From: UMGS1958 sp045542415
GTDB lineage: Bacteria; Bacillota; Clostridia; UBA1381
Length of the DNA stretch: 64,000 nt
NCBI GenBank assembly: GCA_045542415.1
Contig: JAZQKZ010000070.1
Location: 62,001-126,000 of the forward strand
Direction: 5' to 3'
The notes below the pieces were generated by a model, which worked only from the letters and a program-made list of their open reading frames with translations, had not been told where the DNA came from and did not search any database. Below are positions 9,399-17,724 of the stretch, in pieces. Position numbers and translations under genes: made by a program. Numbering within the stretch: position 1 is the stretch's first letter; each line of letters starts with the position of its first letter.

Positions 9399-9441
9399 AA
9401 AAGCCGGGAAATTCTTTATTTATGAATTTCCCGGCTTTTTT
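9399..9441 (-). terminator. Terminator between solute-binding protein and PL11 lyase
   Basis: Strong inverted repeat AAAGCCGGGAAATTC / GAATTTCCCGGCTTT with T runs on both sides. It lies after the binding-protein stop codon and just before the PL11 start, so it likely makes the highly expressed transporter mRNA and limits lyase transcription. Confidence 0.85.
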
Positions 9442-9473
9442 ATTTCACTTCAATTTAGTCACTGTATCTCAGA

Positions 9474-11165
9474 TTAGTTTGCCGGATACGGTGTTACGAT
9501 CGGCGCTGACTTTTCTGCCGGCGGTGTCGGAATTTCTACCTTTTTCTCGCCGTTCTTCGCCTTTTCCTCTTCGTAAAGAGCCTTCTTCTCGTCAAGCACT
9601 GCCTGGTATCCCGCTGCAAGATACTCTTCACAAGCCTGCTCGTACTTAGCATCAAACTCTTCCGGCTTACAGTTGATCAACTCAACCTGCCACTTCTGCC
9701 AGAGTGTAAGTAATGAACCTGCATACTCTGTAAGTGATGATACCGGCTTTGTGAAGATGTAGTCTGTGTAGAGATAATCACTTGCAAACTTATAGTTCAC
9801 ATATGACTGTCTGATAAGGTGCTCATAACCTGCCGGAGCATATGTAACCTCCTGAGCCTTTACGTTAAGCTCCTCGTCACCTAAATCCTTACCCTCAATT
9901 ACAAGACACCACATATCCTTGTTAGCATTGTAGTTAAGTCTCTCCTCGCCTGTATATCCGTCAACGAGCACCGGAATATCTCCGTCCATGTTATATGTAA
10001 CGCCCTCAATACCGTTCTGCATCTCAAAGATATGGTTGTTGAGCCACTCAAAGTACATAAGTACTGCCTCCGGGTGCTTACAGTTAACATTGATACCTGA
10101 TACTAAGCCAAACGGATTGTCCTTTCTGCCCGGACCCGGATGACCAAAATAGCTGTCAACCTGTGCCGGCATTACAACAACCTCTGCCTCGGGACAGTTC
10201 TGCTTTAACTGGCTGATGATGTCCGGGTTCTTTGTTAAGTAGCAGCCGTAAGATGCTGTTCTACCTGAAATAAATGCTTCCTTAGCCTTTGAACCGTCCT
10301 TGTCAAGATACCACTCCGGACTGATAAGTCCCTTGTTGTACTTCTCGTTCTGATCCTTTAAAGCAAGCTTTACCGGCTCCCATGTAAGCGGTGCAACTGT
10401 GATATCTGAATAAAGTGCGTTCTGTTCCTCCGGTAACGGGAACTCTCTGTAGCCGTAAGCACCGTAGTAAGCGTTTGCTAATGAGGCTGCCTCAGGAATT
10501 GTGTTCTCGCCGCCGAGCTTTAACTCCTTGAACTTCTCTAACATAGCAATACCGTCTTCTCTTGTTCTGATATCCTCAAGCTTGATACCTGCTGCGTCAA
10601 GCCAGTCTTTTCTCATAAGACCAACGAAGTTATACGCATTCGGACGACGTCCGCATAAGAAGAGCTTTTCGCCGTTTAAATATGTATATTCGTCCATATA
10701 TAATGTATCCTCATAGAATGTCGGAGCATACTTCTTAATCATTTCTACATCAAGAGTCTGGAATGCGCCCATGTCTGCAAATGCAACAATTGACGGATAA
10801 TCATAGTTATAGATAATATCCGGCTGGCTCTCTTCCTTACCTGCCAATAACTGGTTAAACTTTGTAACCTCTTCCTTTCTCGGAATTGAGATGAATGTTA
10901 CCTTGATGTTGTGCTTGTCACCGAACTCCTTCTGAACATAGTCTGTCCAGTAGTTGTCTGTAACCGGTGCCTGACCCGGTGTACCTCTGTCATATACCGG
11001 AATCTTGATTTCTACCTGTTCCGGATATACATACTCCGCAACATTCTCTCTTGACATGATTTCGTCCACATCAACGCCTGCGGTCTTACCGCCACCGCAG
11101 CCTGCTGCTATTGAAAGTACCATAGCACCCGCAAGAACTGCACTTAAAATTCTCTTAAGCTTCAT
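9474..11165 (-). CDS. Extracellular solute-binding lipoprotein of an oligosaccharide ABC importer
   Basis: A 563-residue lipoprotein with lipobox IAAGC (Cys23), so it is anchored on the outer face of the membrane. It belongs to the large LplA/YtcQ-type family 1 binding proteins that pair with LplB and LplC permeases. Visible family features are the early YWTDYVQKEFGDKHNIKVTFI strand, FLCGRRPNAYNFVGLMRKDWLDAAG in the first lobe, and ALKDQNEKYNKGLISPEWYLDKDG in the middle. In Bacillus subtilis the YtcQ-YtcP-YteP set is associated with rhamnogalacturonan use; the adjacent PL11 gene supports that substrate here. The N-terminus ends with a proline/lysine-rich tail of no known role. Start chosen at the signal peptide, with an AGGGAGG site. 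Confidence 0.93.
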   Translation of the reverse strand: MKLKRILSAVLAGAMVLSIAAGCGGGKTAGVDVDEIMSRENVAEYVYPEQVEIKIPVYDRGTPGQAPVTDNYWTDYVQKEFGDKHNIKVTFISIPRKEEVTKFNQLLAGKEESQPDIIYNYDYPSIVAFADMGAFQTLDVEMIKKYAPTFYEDTLYMDEYTYLNGEKLFLCGRRPNAYNFVGLMRKDWLDAAGIKLEDIRTREDGIAMLEKFKELKLGGENTIPEAASLANAYYGAYGYREFPLPEEQNALYSDITVAPLTWEPVKLALKDQNEKYNKGLISPEWYLDKDGSKAKEAFISGRTASYGCYLTKNPDIISQLKQNCPEAEVVVMPAQVDSYFGHPGPGRKDNPFGLVSGINVNCKHPEAVLMYFEWLNNHIFEMQNGIEGVTYNMDGDIPVLVDGYTGEERLNYNANKDMWCLVIEGKDLGDEELNVKAQEVTYAPAGYEHLIRQSYVNYKFASDYLYTDYIFTKPVSSLTEYAGSLLTLWQKWQVELINCKPEEFDAKYEQACEEYLAAGYQAVLDEKKALYEEEKAKNGEKKVEIPTPPAEKSAPIVTPYPAN

Positions 11166-11209
11166 TTTTTTGAAACCTCCCTTAAAATATTTTTATTTTA
11201 TTTAAATAA

Positions 11210-12091
11210 TTAACCCTTTACTGCACCGACCATAACACCCGTTACGAAGTATTTCTGTACGAACGGATATACAATAATAATCGGAATCGTCGCAAACATG
11301 ATTGTTGCCGACTTAACAACCTCGGCAGCCTGCTGCTGAGCACCGCCACCCTCCTGTGCAAGAGCACTTGTTTCGCCTGAAGCATTTACAAGATTGTAAA
11401 GCTTTAACTGAAGCGGATAGAGGTCTGTATTCTGTATGTAGTATAATGCATCTGAGAATGAGTTCCAACGACCTACAGCATAGAACAATGCCAATGTTGC
11501 AAGTACCGGCTTTGACAACGGAAGCACAATCTGGAACAAAGTTCTGAAATCGTCACATCCGTCAAGCTCTGCTGCTTCAATCAAGCTATCCGGAATTGAA
11601 CTCTGCATAAATGTTCTTAAAATAATCATATTGTATGCTGAGAACAATAACGGAAGAATGAGTACCCAGAAAGTGTCAAGCAATCCGATTGTATCCATAA
11701 GTAAGTAGTCCGGAATCATACCTGCACCGAAATACATTGTAATAAGAAACATCATTGCGAAGAACGATCTGCCCTTCAAACGTGACTTTGTCAACACATA
11801 TGCTGCAAAGATTGTTGTAATCATACCAAGCAATGTAAACGTAATAGTTAAAACTACTGTAAACCATAACGAGTGCATCATTGATGAATCACCAAATACA
11901 GTCTTGTATGCATCAATGTTAATTCCCTTAGGAATGATGAATACCTTGTTTGCATAGATCGCCGCGTCACTACTTAATGACTTTGCTGCAACGTGGATAA
12001 AAGGAATTATACATGCTAAAGCAAGAATTCCGACGATTGAATAAATACAGATATCCGCAAAGATATCCATTGGTGTTTTCTTTATCTTCAT
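11210..12091 (-). CDS. ABC sugar permease, LplC/YtcP type
   Basis: Inner-membrane subunit of a carbohydrate importer, 293 residues with six predicted membrane segments. The cytoplasmic EAA loop that contacts the ATPase reads EAAELDGCDDFRTLFQIVLPLSKP (first 20 residues from about 190). The C-terminal YPFVQKYFVTGVMVGAVKG is the usual ending of this family. It lies 44 bp upstream of the binding-protein gene and 15 bp after the partner permease gene. No ATPase gene is nearby, as is normal for systems that borrow a shared MsmX-like ATPase. Confidence 0.95.
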   Translation of the reverse strand: MKIKKTPMDIFADICIYSIVGILALACIIPFIHVAAKSLSSDAAIYANKVFIIPKGINIDAYKTVFGDSSMMHSLWFTVVLTITFTLLGMITTIFAAYVLTKSRLKGRSFFAMMFLITMYFGAGMIPDYLLMDTIGLLDTFWVLILPLLFSAYNMIILRTFMQSSIPDSLIEAAELDGCDDFRTLFQIVLPLSKPVLATLALFYAVGRWNSFSDALYYIQNTDLYPLQLKLYNLVNASGETSALAQEGGGAQQQAAEVVKSATIMFATIPIIIVYPFVQKYFVTGVMVGAVKG

Positions 12092-12106
12092 ACCGAAATC
12101 CCTCCT

Positions 12107-13051
12107 TTATATAATTCCGCTCTCACCGCAAAGCTTAGCTATACGATCGGCAATAAATACGAGTATTACACCAACAACTGACTGGAATAAACCAACCGCA
12201 GTCGAAAGACTGTACTGCATGTTTCTTAAACCCTGCTGATATACGAATACTGCAATTGTTTCCGATACATCTGTAACCATCGGGTTCGATAATGTATATG
12301 GTCTGTCAAATGAACCGCCCATAATTCTACCTAAGCTCATGATAAGCATTGTGATAATCGTACCTCTGATTGACGGTAATGTAATGTTCCAGATTTTTCT
12401 CCATCTGCCTGCACCGTCAACAGTTGCAGCTTCATAAAGCTCTGCATCAATACCTGTGATAGCCGCAAGATAGATGATGGTTCCCCATCCCATACCCTGC
12501 CATACACCGATAAGTACATATGATACTATCCAGTGTGAGCTTTCAATAAGGAACGGAACTGTTTCGCCACCCATATTTCTTATAAATACATTAACAAAAC
12601 CTGAGTCCGGTGCAAACAGCTGATATGCAAGACCTGCAACAATTACCGTTGATAAGAAGTGCGGAAGATAAAGAATAGTCTGTGTACACTTCTTGTACCA
12701 CTTGCACTTAATTTCATTAATACAGATTGCCAGTATAATAGGTGCCGGGAATCCACACAACAAATCAAGAATGTTAAGTAATAACGTATTCTTTAAAGCT
12801 TTATAGAAGTTAGGACTTGTAAATACTTTCTGGAATATCTCCATACCAACAAATTCCGAACCCGCAAAGCCCTTTATCGGCTTGTAGTCCATAAAGGCTA
12901 TCGACAATCCGAGCATCGGTAAATACTTGAAGATTACCACCAGTGCCACCGGCAGTAATAACAACAGATATAACTGCCAATCACGCTTCAGATAGTACAT
13001 AAAGCCCTTTTTCTTTTTTGTCGTCAACGACAATGCTTTTTCTGTTTTCAT
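12107..13051 (-). CDS. ABC sugar permease, LplB/YteP type
   Basis: Partner permease, 314 residues from the ATG at 13051, which is preceded by a GGGAGAGG site; an upstream in-frame ATG would run through palindromic leader DNA and is unlikely. It starts with a Lys-rich cytoplasmic stretch and FMYYLKRDWQLYLLLLLPV, typical of LplB, followed by six membrane segments. The EAA loop is EAATVDGAGRWRKIWNITLP. The PMLGLSIAFMDYKPIKGF periplasmic-side motif is also typical. It is the first gene of the locus. Its leader holds two nearly adjacent perfect inverted repeats, a plausible control point. Confidence 0.95.
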   Translation of the reverse strand: MKTEKALSLTTKKKKGFMYYLKRDWQLYLLLLLPVALVVIFKYLPMLGLSIAFMDYKPIKGFAGSEFVGMEIFQKVFTSPNFYKALKNTLLLNILDLLCGFPAPIILAICINEIKCKWYKKCTQTILYLPHFLSTVIVAGLAYQLFAPDSGFVNVFIRNMGGETVPFLIESSHWIVSYVLIGVWQGMGWGTIIYLAAITGIDAELYEAATVDGAGRWRKIWNITLPSIRGTIITMLIMSLGRIMGGSFDRPYTLSNPMVTDVSETIAVFVYQQGLRNMQYSLSTAVGLFQSVVGVILVFIADRIAKLCGESGII

Positions 13052-13090
13052 AATCCTCTCCCTCTTTTTAACGGCATTCAAACAGAGCTT

Positions 13091-13134
13091 TATGCAATAG
13101 AATGTATTGCATAAAAAGGGATATCCCTTTTTAT
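13091..13134. promoter_or_regulatory. Two adjacent perfect palindromes in the importer leader
   Basis: TATGCAATA gaatg TATTGCATA (13091-13113) and a 24-bp perfect palindrome with arm ATAAAAAGGGAT (13111-13134) overlap by three bases. Both lie between the promoter and the first permease start. They could be operators for a sugar-responsive repressor or fold as RNA hairpins ahead of the ribosome binding site. Confidence 0.55.
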
Positions 13135-13206
13135 ATGCTGACATAGCACATATTTAGCATTTTGCAAATACCATTAAAACATTTTTTGTAGAAATTCACT
13201 AATTTT

Positions 13207-13235
13207 ATTTTAACATATAATTATTTTTTTTGCAA
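13207..13235 (-). promoter_or_regulatory. Probable promoter of the importer operon
   Basis: Minus strand TTGCAA (13230-13235), 17 bp, TAAAAT (13207-13212), in very AT-rich DNA. It would start transcription about 150 bp upstream of the first permease codon, leaving the palindromes in the 5' leader. Confidence 0.5.
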
Positions 13236-13437
13236 TACATTTTTTACAAAAATATAGAAAAATTTCATTAAAAAATTCCGATTATTTTATTTTTAAAAGC
13301 TTTTTTACCGTTTTTCCGTCCATTTATCACAGAATTATTAAGAAAGCATCCTGTGGTTTTTAACACACACGCAACAGCGACTTGCCACACATTATTTATA
13401 AATAATATACAAAAAAATTTTATTTTTTTTTAAAGTC

Positions 13438-13466
13438 TTGACAAAGTAAATCTGCGGTGCTATACT
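13438..13466 (+). promoter_or_regulatory. Promoter of the T-box/trpB transcript
   Basis: Consensus TTGACA (13438-13443), 17-bp spacer, TATACT (13461-13466). Transcription would start near 13473, about 30 bases before Stem I of the T-box. Confidence 0.85.
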
Positions 13467-13472
13467 TGTGTC

Positions 13473-13748
13473 AATAATTGAATATTCAATAAACCGTTGA
13501 GACAGAAAAAAAGCAGAGCAGGTCTTTCCGAGCGAGTGGATTACGGTGTGAGTTCCACAAAGGCTCTCTGAGTAATATGGGCTGTCGAGGGCAGTGTCAA
13601 ATGCACTGACGCAGGACTCGCGTAAGCAGTCGGGAGTATGTTGGTACTCTGCCAAGTGCACGGATCATACCGTGAATTCAAGGTGGCACCGCGGATAAGC
13701 TTTTATTCGTCCTTGACAGATTGCATATTTCTGTCATGGACGTTTTTT
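13473..13748 (+). promoter_or_regulatory. T-box riboswitch, tryptophan specifier
   Basis: tRNA-sensing leader that lets transcription continue when uncharged tRNA binds. The conserved T-box AAGGTGGCACCGCGG is at 13680-13694. Stem I closes with GACAG (13501-13505) and CTGTC (13582-13586), with an inner helix CAGAG (13514-13518) / CTCTG (13566-13570) and a distal GTGGA..TTCCAC arm carrying GGTGTGAG. The internal loop on the 3' side reads AGTAATATGGG, placing UGG (13578-13580), the Trp codon, followed by a purine at the specifier position. A terminator follows at 13709-13748. The downstream trpB fits a Trp specifier. Confidence 0.92.
13709..13748 (+). terminator. T-box-controlled terminator
   Basis: Hairpin GTCC(t)TGACAGA / TCTGTCA(t)GGAC followed by TTTTTT. 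Its 5' arm lies just after the T-box sequence, the standard arrangement for antiterminator/terminator switching. Confidence 0.88.
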
Positions 13749-13753
13749 GTTAT

Positions 13754-13790
13754 AAACTCCTTTGACAGTGACTATAAGTAAAGGAGTTTT
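13754..13790 (+). terminator. Second hairpin in the trpB leader
   Basis: AAACTCCTTT (13754-13763) pairs with AAAGGAGTTT (13780-13789), followed by TTCTTGTTT. It lies 5 bp after the T-box terminator and before the leader ORF. It looks like a further weak terminator or an attenuator arm. Confidence 0.55.
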
Positions 13791-13813
13791 CTTGTTTCAA
13801 GGAGGTAAATATT

Positions 13814-13846
13814 ATGTTATTGACAAAGCGATGGCGATGCAACTAA
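13814..13846 (+). CDS. 10-codon leader ORF with a Trp codon upstream of trpB
   Basis: Encodes MLLTKRWRCN. A near-perfect AAGGAGGT site (13799-13806) stands 7 bp before the ATG, far better than chance for so short an ORF, so it is probably translated. The single Trp codon is flanked by two CGA Arg codons (CGA-TGG-CGA), a combination that could slow ribosomes when charged tRNA-Trp is scarce. It lies between the T-box hairpins and trpB, 51 bp ahead of the trpB start. I do not know a named family for it. Alternative: a chance ORF, or a coupling ORF that feeds ribosomes to trpB. Confidence 0.6.
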   Translation: MLLTKRWRCN

Positions 13847-13897
13847 AAAATCCAATCATCAACAACAACAGCTATTAATTTAACGGAGGATTTTACA

Positions 13898-15115
13898 ATG
13901 AAACATAACGGAATTGAATTTGATACATACTTTAAGAACTATCCGGACAGCAACGGATTTTTTGGAAAATACGGCGGCTCATATATACCTGATGACCTTA
14001 AGAAAGCAATGTCCGAAATCACCGAGGCATATTTTACAATCTGCAAGTCAAGCAAGTTTATCAGCGAACTTAGAAGAATAAGAAAAGAATTTCAGGGTCG
14101 CCCTACTCCCATTTCATATCTTGAACGACTTTCATCTACTTTAGGTAATGTTCAGCTTTATGTCAAGCGTGAGGATCTTAATCACACAGGTGCACACAAG
14201 CTTAATCATTGCATGGGCGAAGCATTGCTTGCAAAGTATATGGGCAAGAAAAAAATTATCGCCGAAACAGGTGCAGGTCAGCACGGTGTTGCACTTGCTA
14301 CAGCGGCTGCGTATTTCGGATTGGAGTGCGATATCTATATGGGAGCAGTAGATATAAAAAAGCAGGCACCCAATGTTGCAAGAATGAAAATTCTTGGTGC
14401 AAACGTTATTGAAGTCACAGACGGACTTGCAACTCTGAAAGAAGCTGTCGATGCAGCATTTACGGCTTACTCAAGAGAATACCATGACTGCATTTACTGC
14501 ATAGGCTCAGTGCTCGGTCCTCACCCGTTCCCTATGATGGTACGCGATTTCCAAAGTGTTGTCGGAATCGAAGCAAGAGAACAGTTTAAGGAAATGACAG
14601 GTGAACTCCCAGATGCTATAGTTGCATGTGTTGGCGGCGGGTCAAATGCAATGGGACTGTTCTCCGGCTTCTTAAATGATCCGGTCGATATTTATGGTGT
14701 AGAACCTCTTGGAAGAGGTACCTCATTAGGCGACCATGCTGCAAGCTTGAAATATGGAACTGAGGGTATAATGCACGGCTTCAACAGTATCATGTTAAAG
14801 GACGAAAACGGAGAGCCTGCACCGGTTTACTCTGTTGCAAGCGGACTTGATTATCCGTCAAGCGGTCCGGAGCATGCATTTTTACACGACCTGGGCAGAG
14901 TAAAGTATGATGTAGTATCTGATGATGAAACAATAGATGCATTTTTCACTCTTTCAAGACTTGAGGGTATTATTCCCGCCATAGAAAGCTCACACGCCGT
15001 TGCTTATGCAATGAAGCTTGCCAAGGAAATGGGCAAAGGTTCAATCCTCATTAACCTCTCAGGCAGAGGCGATAAGGATATGGATTATATTATCGAAAAG
15101 TACGGTATCAGATAG
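13898..15115 (+). CDS. trpB: Stand-alone tryptophan synthase beta chain (divergent copy, T-box controlled)
   Basis: PLP enzyme joining indole and serine to make tryptophan, 405 residues. The PLP lysine is in HTGAHKLN (Lys101), the catalytic Glu123 is in AETGAGQHG, the phosphate loop GGGSNAMG is present, and SGLDYPSSGPEH and NLSGRGDKD keep the usual Asp and Ser. So all key residues are present. It diverges clearly from the canonical TrpB at 30.2-31.4 kb (for example KLNHCMG instead of KINNVIG) and has a longer N-terminus. There is no trpA next to it. With its own Trp T-box, it may serve to salvage indole when tRNA-Trp is uncharged; that role is inference. The start ATG follows CGGAGGA. Confidence 0.93.
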   Translation: MKHNGIEFDTYFKNYPDSNGFFGKYGGSYIPDDLKKAMSEITEAYFTICKSSKFISELRRIRKEFQGRPTPISYLERLSSTLGNVQLYVKREDLNHTGAHKLNHCMGEALLAKYMGKKKIIAETGAGQHGVALATAAAYFGLECDIYMGAVDIKKQAPNVARMKILGANVIEVTDGLATLKEAVDAAFTAYSREYHDCIYCIGSVLGPHPFPMMVRDFQSVVGIEAREQFKEMTGELPDAIVACVGGGSNAMGLFSGFLNDPVDIYGVEPLGRGTSLGDHAASLKYGTEGIMHGFNSIMLKDENGEPAPVYSVASGLDYPSSGPEHAFLHDLGRVKYDVVSDDETIDAFFTLSRLEGIIPAIESSHAVAYAMKLAKEMGKGSILINLSGRGDKDMDYIIEKYGIR

Positions 15116-15131
15116 TTTATTAGCCACAAAA

Positions 15132-15170
15132 AACAATCCCCGATAAACCAAACGTTTATCGGGGATTGTT
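15132..15170 (+). terminator. Terminator of trpB
   Basis: Long inverted repeat AACAATCCCCGATAAAC / TTTATCGGGGATTGTT right after the trpB stop codon. It is flanked by CCAC/GTGG that extends the pairing. Confidence 0.8.
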
Positions 15171-15181
15171 CGTGGATTTAA

Positions 15182-15212
15182 AAACCAACAGACAATTTGC
15201 CTGTTGGTTTTT
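15182..15212. terminator. Bidirectional terminator between trpB and tsf
   Basis: AAACCAACAG (15182-15191) / CTGTTGGTTT (15201-15210), with a T run on the plus side and an A/T-rich run on the other. It probably ends the rpsB-tsf transcript and backs up the trpB terminator. Confidence 0.75.
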
Positions 15213-15226
15213 TCTATTAATCTAAA

Positions 15227-16138
15227 TTATTTAACCATTGATGCAACTTCTGCTGCAAAGTCATCCTGCTTCTTCTCAAGGCCCTCGCCTGTCTCGAAAC
15301 GAACGAACTTCTTTAATACAACTGTTGCACCAACCTTCTTTGATACCATATCAAGGTACTGTGCAACTGATTCCTTGTTCTCAGCCTTTACATAAAGCTG
15401 CTCTAATAAGCAAACTTCCTTAAGCTCCTTTGCAAGACGTCCAACAATCATCTTCTCGATGATGTTATCCGGCTTGTTTGCATTGCTCGGATCGTTCTTT
15501 AACTGAGCGATAAGAATCTCCTTCTCGTGATCCTTGTACTCCTGCGGTACATCGTCGCTTGAAAGGTACTTCGGATTTAAAGCTGCAATCTGCATTGCAA
15601 CATTCTTTAATGCCTCTCTTGTATCAGCGTTGTCCGGAGCATCAGCCTCTACGAGAACACCAATCTTACCACCTGCGTGGATATAGTCAACAACAACACC
15701 TGTTGTCTCGATTCTCTCGAAACGTCTGATGTTCATGTTCTCACCAATCTTTGCAATCTTCTCTGTGAGAAGGTCGCCGATTGTAGCGTCACCGTATGCT
15801 GTAGCCTTTAAAGCATCTACATCAGCCGGAGCTGCTGTAGCAACTGTCTTTGCAATCTCACCAACGAAGTTCTGGAACTCCTCATTCTTAGAAACGAAGT
15901 CTGTCTCTGAGTTAACCTCAACAACTACTGCAACATTGCCGTCGATGTATGACTTAACCATACCCTCTGAAGCAATTCTGCCTGACTTCTTAGCAGCTGT
16001 AGCAAGGCCCTTTTCTCTTAAAAACTCTACTGCCTTGTCCTTGTCACCGTCTGTCTCTGTAAGAGCCTTCTTACAGTCCATCATACCGCAACCTGTGAGT
16101 TCTCTTAATTCCTTAACGTCTTTAGCTGTAAATGCCAT
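15227..16138 (-). CDS. tsf: Elongation factor Ts
   Basis: Guanine nucleotide exchange factor for EF-Tu, 303 residues. The N-terminal UBA-like segment (TAKDVKELRELTGCGMMDCKKAL) and the EF-Tu contact motif NSETDFVSKNEEF are intact, and the core and C-terminal module are complete. It lies 35 bp downstream of rpsB, the near-universal bacterial order. pyrH and frr, which often follow, are absent; a terminator closes the unit here. Confidence 0.98.
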   Translation of the reverse strand: MAFTAKDVKELRELTGCGMMDCKKALTETDGDKDKAVEFLREKGLATAAKKSGRIASEGMVKSYIDGNVAVVVEVNSETDFVSKNEEFQNFVGEIAKTVATAAPADVDALKATAYGDATIGDLLTEKIAKIGENMNIRRFERIETTGVVVDYIHAGGKIGVLVEADAPDNADTREALKNVAMQIAALNPKYLSSDDVPQEYKDHEKEILIAQLKNDPSNANKPDNIIEKMIVGRLAKELKEVCLLEQLYVKAENKESVAQYLDMVSKKVGATVVLKKFVRFETGEGLEKKQDDFAAEVASMVK

Positions 16139-16173
16139 TAGTGTATCCTCCTGTATTTAGTTTATATCAATAA

Positions 16174-16911
16174 TTATTCAGCGTCTGCTGCTGTCTCCTC
16201 TGCTGCAACCTCTGCAACAGCGTCAACACCCTGCTTACCCTCAATGATAGCATCTGCCATTGTTGAAGCGATAAGCTTAACGGCTCTGATTGCATCATCG
16301 TTACCCGGAATTACGAAATCAACCTCATCCGGGTCACAGTTTGTATCAACGATAGCTACTACCGGGATACCTAACTTCTTAGCCTCTGCAATAGCAATCT
16401 TCTCTTTTCTCGGATCTACTACGAACATAGCACCCGGAATCTTCTTCATTGTCTTGATACCGCCGAGGTACTTCTCAAGCTTTTCCTTCTGAGCGAGGAG
16501 CTTGATAACTTCCTTCTTCGGAAGTGCCTCAAATGTGCCGTCTGTCTCCATCTGGTTAATCTGCTCTAATCTTGCAATTCTCTTCTGGATTGTCTTGAAG
16601 TTTGTGAGCATTCCGCCTAACCATCTTGCGTTTACATAGTACATGCCAACTCTCTCAGCCTCTTCCTTGATTGAGTCCTGAGCCTGCTTCTTTGTACCTA
16701 CGAATAAAACCTCTTCGCCTGCTGCAGCGATGTCACGGATGAAGTAATAAGCCTCTTCAACCTTCTTTACTGTCTTCTGGAGATCGATAATATAGATACC
16801 GTTTCTCTCTGTGAAGATGTACGGAGCCATTTTAGGGTTCCATCTTCTTGTCTGGTGTCCAAAATGTACACCTGCTTCTAAAAGCTGCTTCATTGAAATT
16901 ACGTTTGCCAT
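16174..16911 (-). CDS. rpsB: 30S ribosomal protein S2
   Basis: Small-subunit protein, 245 residues. The signature begins SMKQLLEAGVHFGHQTRRWN, followed by PYIFTERNGIYIIDLQKT. The FVGTKKQAQ, VNARWLGGMLTNF and PGNDDAIRA blocks are all present. The acidic Ala/Glu-rich C-terminal tail is usual in Clostridia. The AGGAGG site precedes the ATG. The roughly 110-nt leader upstream can fold and may hold an S2 autoregulatory element. Confidence 0.98.
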   Translation of the reverse strand: MANVISMKQLLEAGVHFGHQTRRWNPKMAPYIFTERNGIYIIDLQKTVKKVEEAYYFIRDIAAAGEEVLFVGTKKQAQDSIKEEAERVGMYYVNARWLGGMLTNFKTIQKRIARLEQINQMETDGTFEALPKKEVIKLLAQKEKLEKYLGGIKTMKKIPGAMFVVDPRKEKIAIAEAKKLGIPVVAIVDTNCDPDEVDFVIPGNDDAIRAVKLIASTMADAIIEGKQGVDAVAEVAAEETAADAE

Positions 16912-17061
16912 TTTAAAAGTCCTCCTGTTTTTTTAATTTGTCCTCCATGCCCCGCACTTTCGCAAGAGACCCCGGCAAAAATAGGGCAACTTCCCACGAA
17001 TTGGAACATGTGTGTATTTTTCATACTCGGTTATTTTAACACATTATCCATGCTTTGTCAA
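16912..17061 (-). promoter_or_regulatory. rpsB promoter and structured leader
   Basis: Minus strand TTGACA (17056-17061), 17 bp, TAAAAT (17033-17038). The leader of about 110 nt contains a CTT-GCGA-AAG GNRA-type hairpin and complementary GTTGCCC / GGGGCA segments. S2 leaders are regulated by the protein in some bacteria; whether this one is cannot be told from one sequence. Confidence 0.55.
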
Positions 17062-17100
17062 GCATTTTTTCAAGGTTTTTTCGATATTTTTTGAATTTTC

Positions 17101-17129
17101 TTGACTATAAAGTTTTATTATGTTATTAT
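17101..17129 (+). promoter_or_regulatory. Promoter of the DUF4364-amidase unit
   Basis: TTGACT (17101-17106), 17 bp, TATTAT (17124-17129), about 30 bp before the first start codon. It is divergent from the rpsB promoter. Confidence 0.65.
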
Positions 17130-17163
17130 ATAGGTAATTATATCAATTCAGGAGATGATTTTT

Positions 17164-17709
17164 GTGATTTATGAATATGAAATAGACAACACTATTATTA
17201 TACAGTCACTTATTATGCATACACTTAACGAGGCTGACCGACTGCTCGAACATAGGGATATGCTCGATGTAATTCTGGAAAACTGCAACATTAACTTTAC
17301 AGACTTCCAGCTCGCTCTCGGCAATCTGGTTGATACCAATCATATAGAATCGCTTATGACCGGAAAGAATCAGCAGATGTACCGTATAACCGAAAAAGGC
17401 AAAAACGTGGTTGATTTTTTCCGCGAACGTATTCCGATATATCTCAGGGAACCTGTTGAAGAGGCACTCAAGGACTTACTTCGTGAGGAACGACTCCGCA
17501 ACGCTGTCAGAGGTAAAATCTCGGCTGTTTCGCCTACCGAATATACTGCCGAATGCGCACTTTATGACGGAGACAACACAAAGCTTATGGAAATTACATT
17601 GTATGCAGGAACCCGCGAGCAAGCCGAAACCATAGTAAGATATTACAAAGACAATTCCGATGCAGTTTATGCAAAGATAATAGAAGCCTTTTCTCAGGAC
17701 GCACAGTAA
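17164..17709 (+). CDS. DUF4364 family protein
   Basis: A 181-residue cytoplasmic protein of unknown function found across Clostridia. The N-terminal half looks like a winged helix: LIMHTLNEADRLLEHRDMLD, then FQLALGNLVDTNHIESLMTG and MYRITEKGKNVVDFF, which reads like the wing. The C-terminal half is a mixed alpha/beta domain. I chose the GTG at 17164 because it stands 10 bp from CAGGAG; the ATG at 17155 is too close to the site. It is 15 bp ahead of an amidase gene and likely co-transcribed. A DNA-binding role is plausible but not shown. Confidence 0.85.
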   Translation: MIYEYEIDNTIIIQSLIMHTLNEADRLLEHRDMLDVILENCNINFTDFQLALGNLVDTNHIESLMTGKNQQMYRITEKGKNVVDFFRERIPIYLREPVEEALKDLLREERLRNAVRGKISAVSPTEYTAECALYDGDNTKLMEITLYAGTREQAETIVRYYKDNSDAVYAKIIEAFSQDAQ

Positions 17710-17724
17710 CAGAGGATATTTATA

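Noticed and set aside
13392..13661. 89-codon minus-strand ORF over the trpB leader
   Set aside because: It lies antisense to the T-box, whose RNA structure and T-box motif explain the region.
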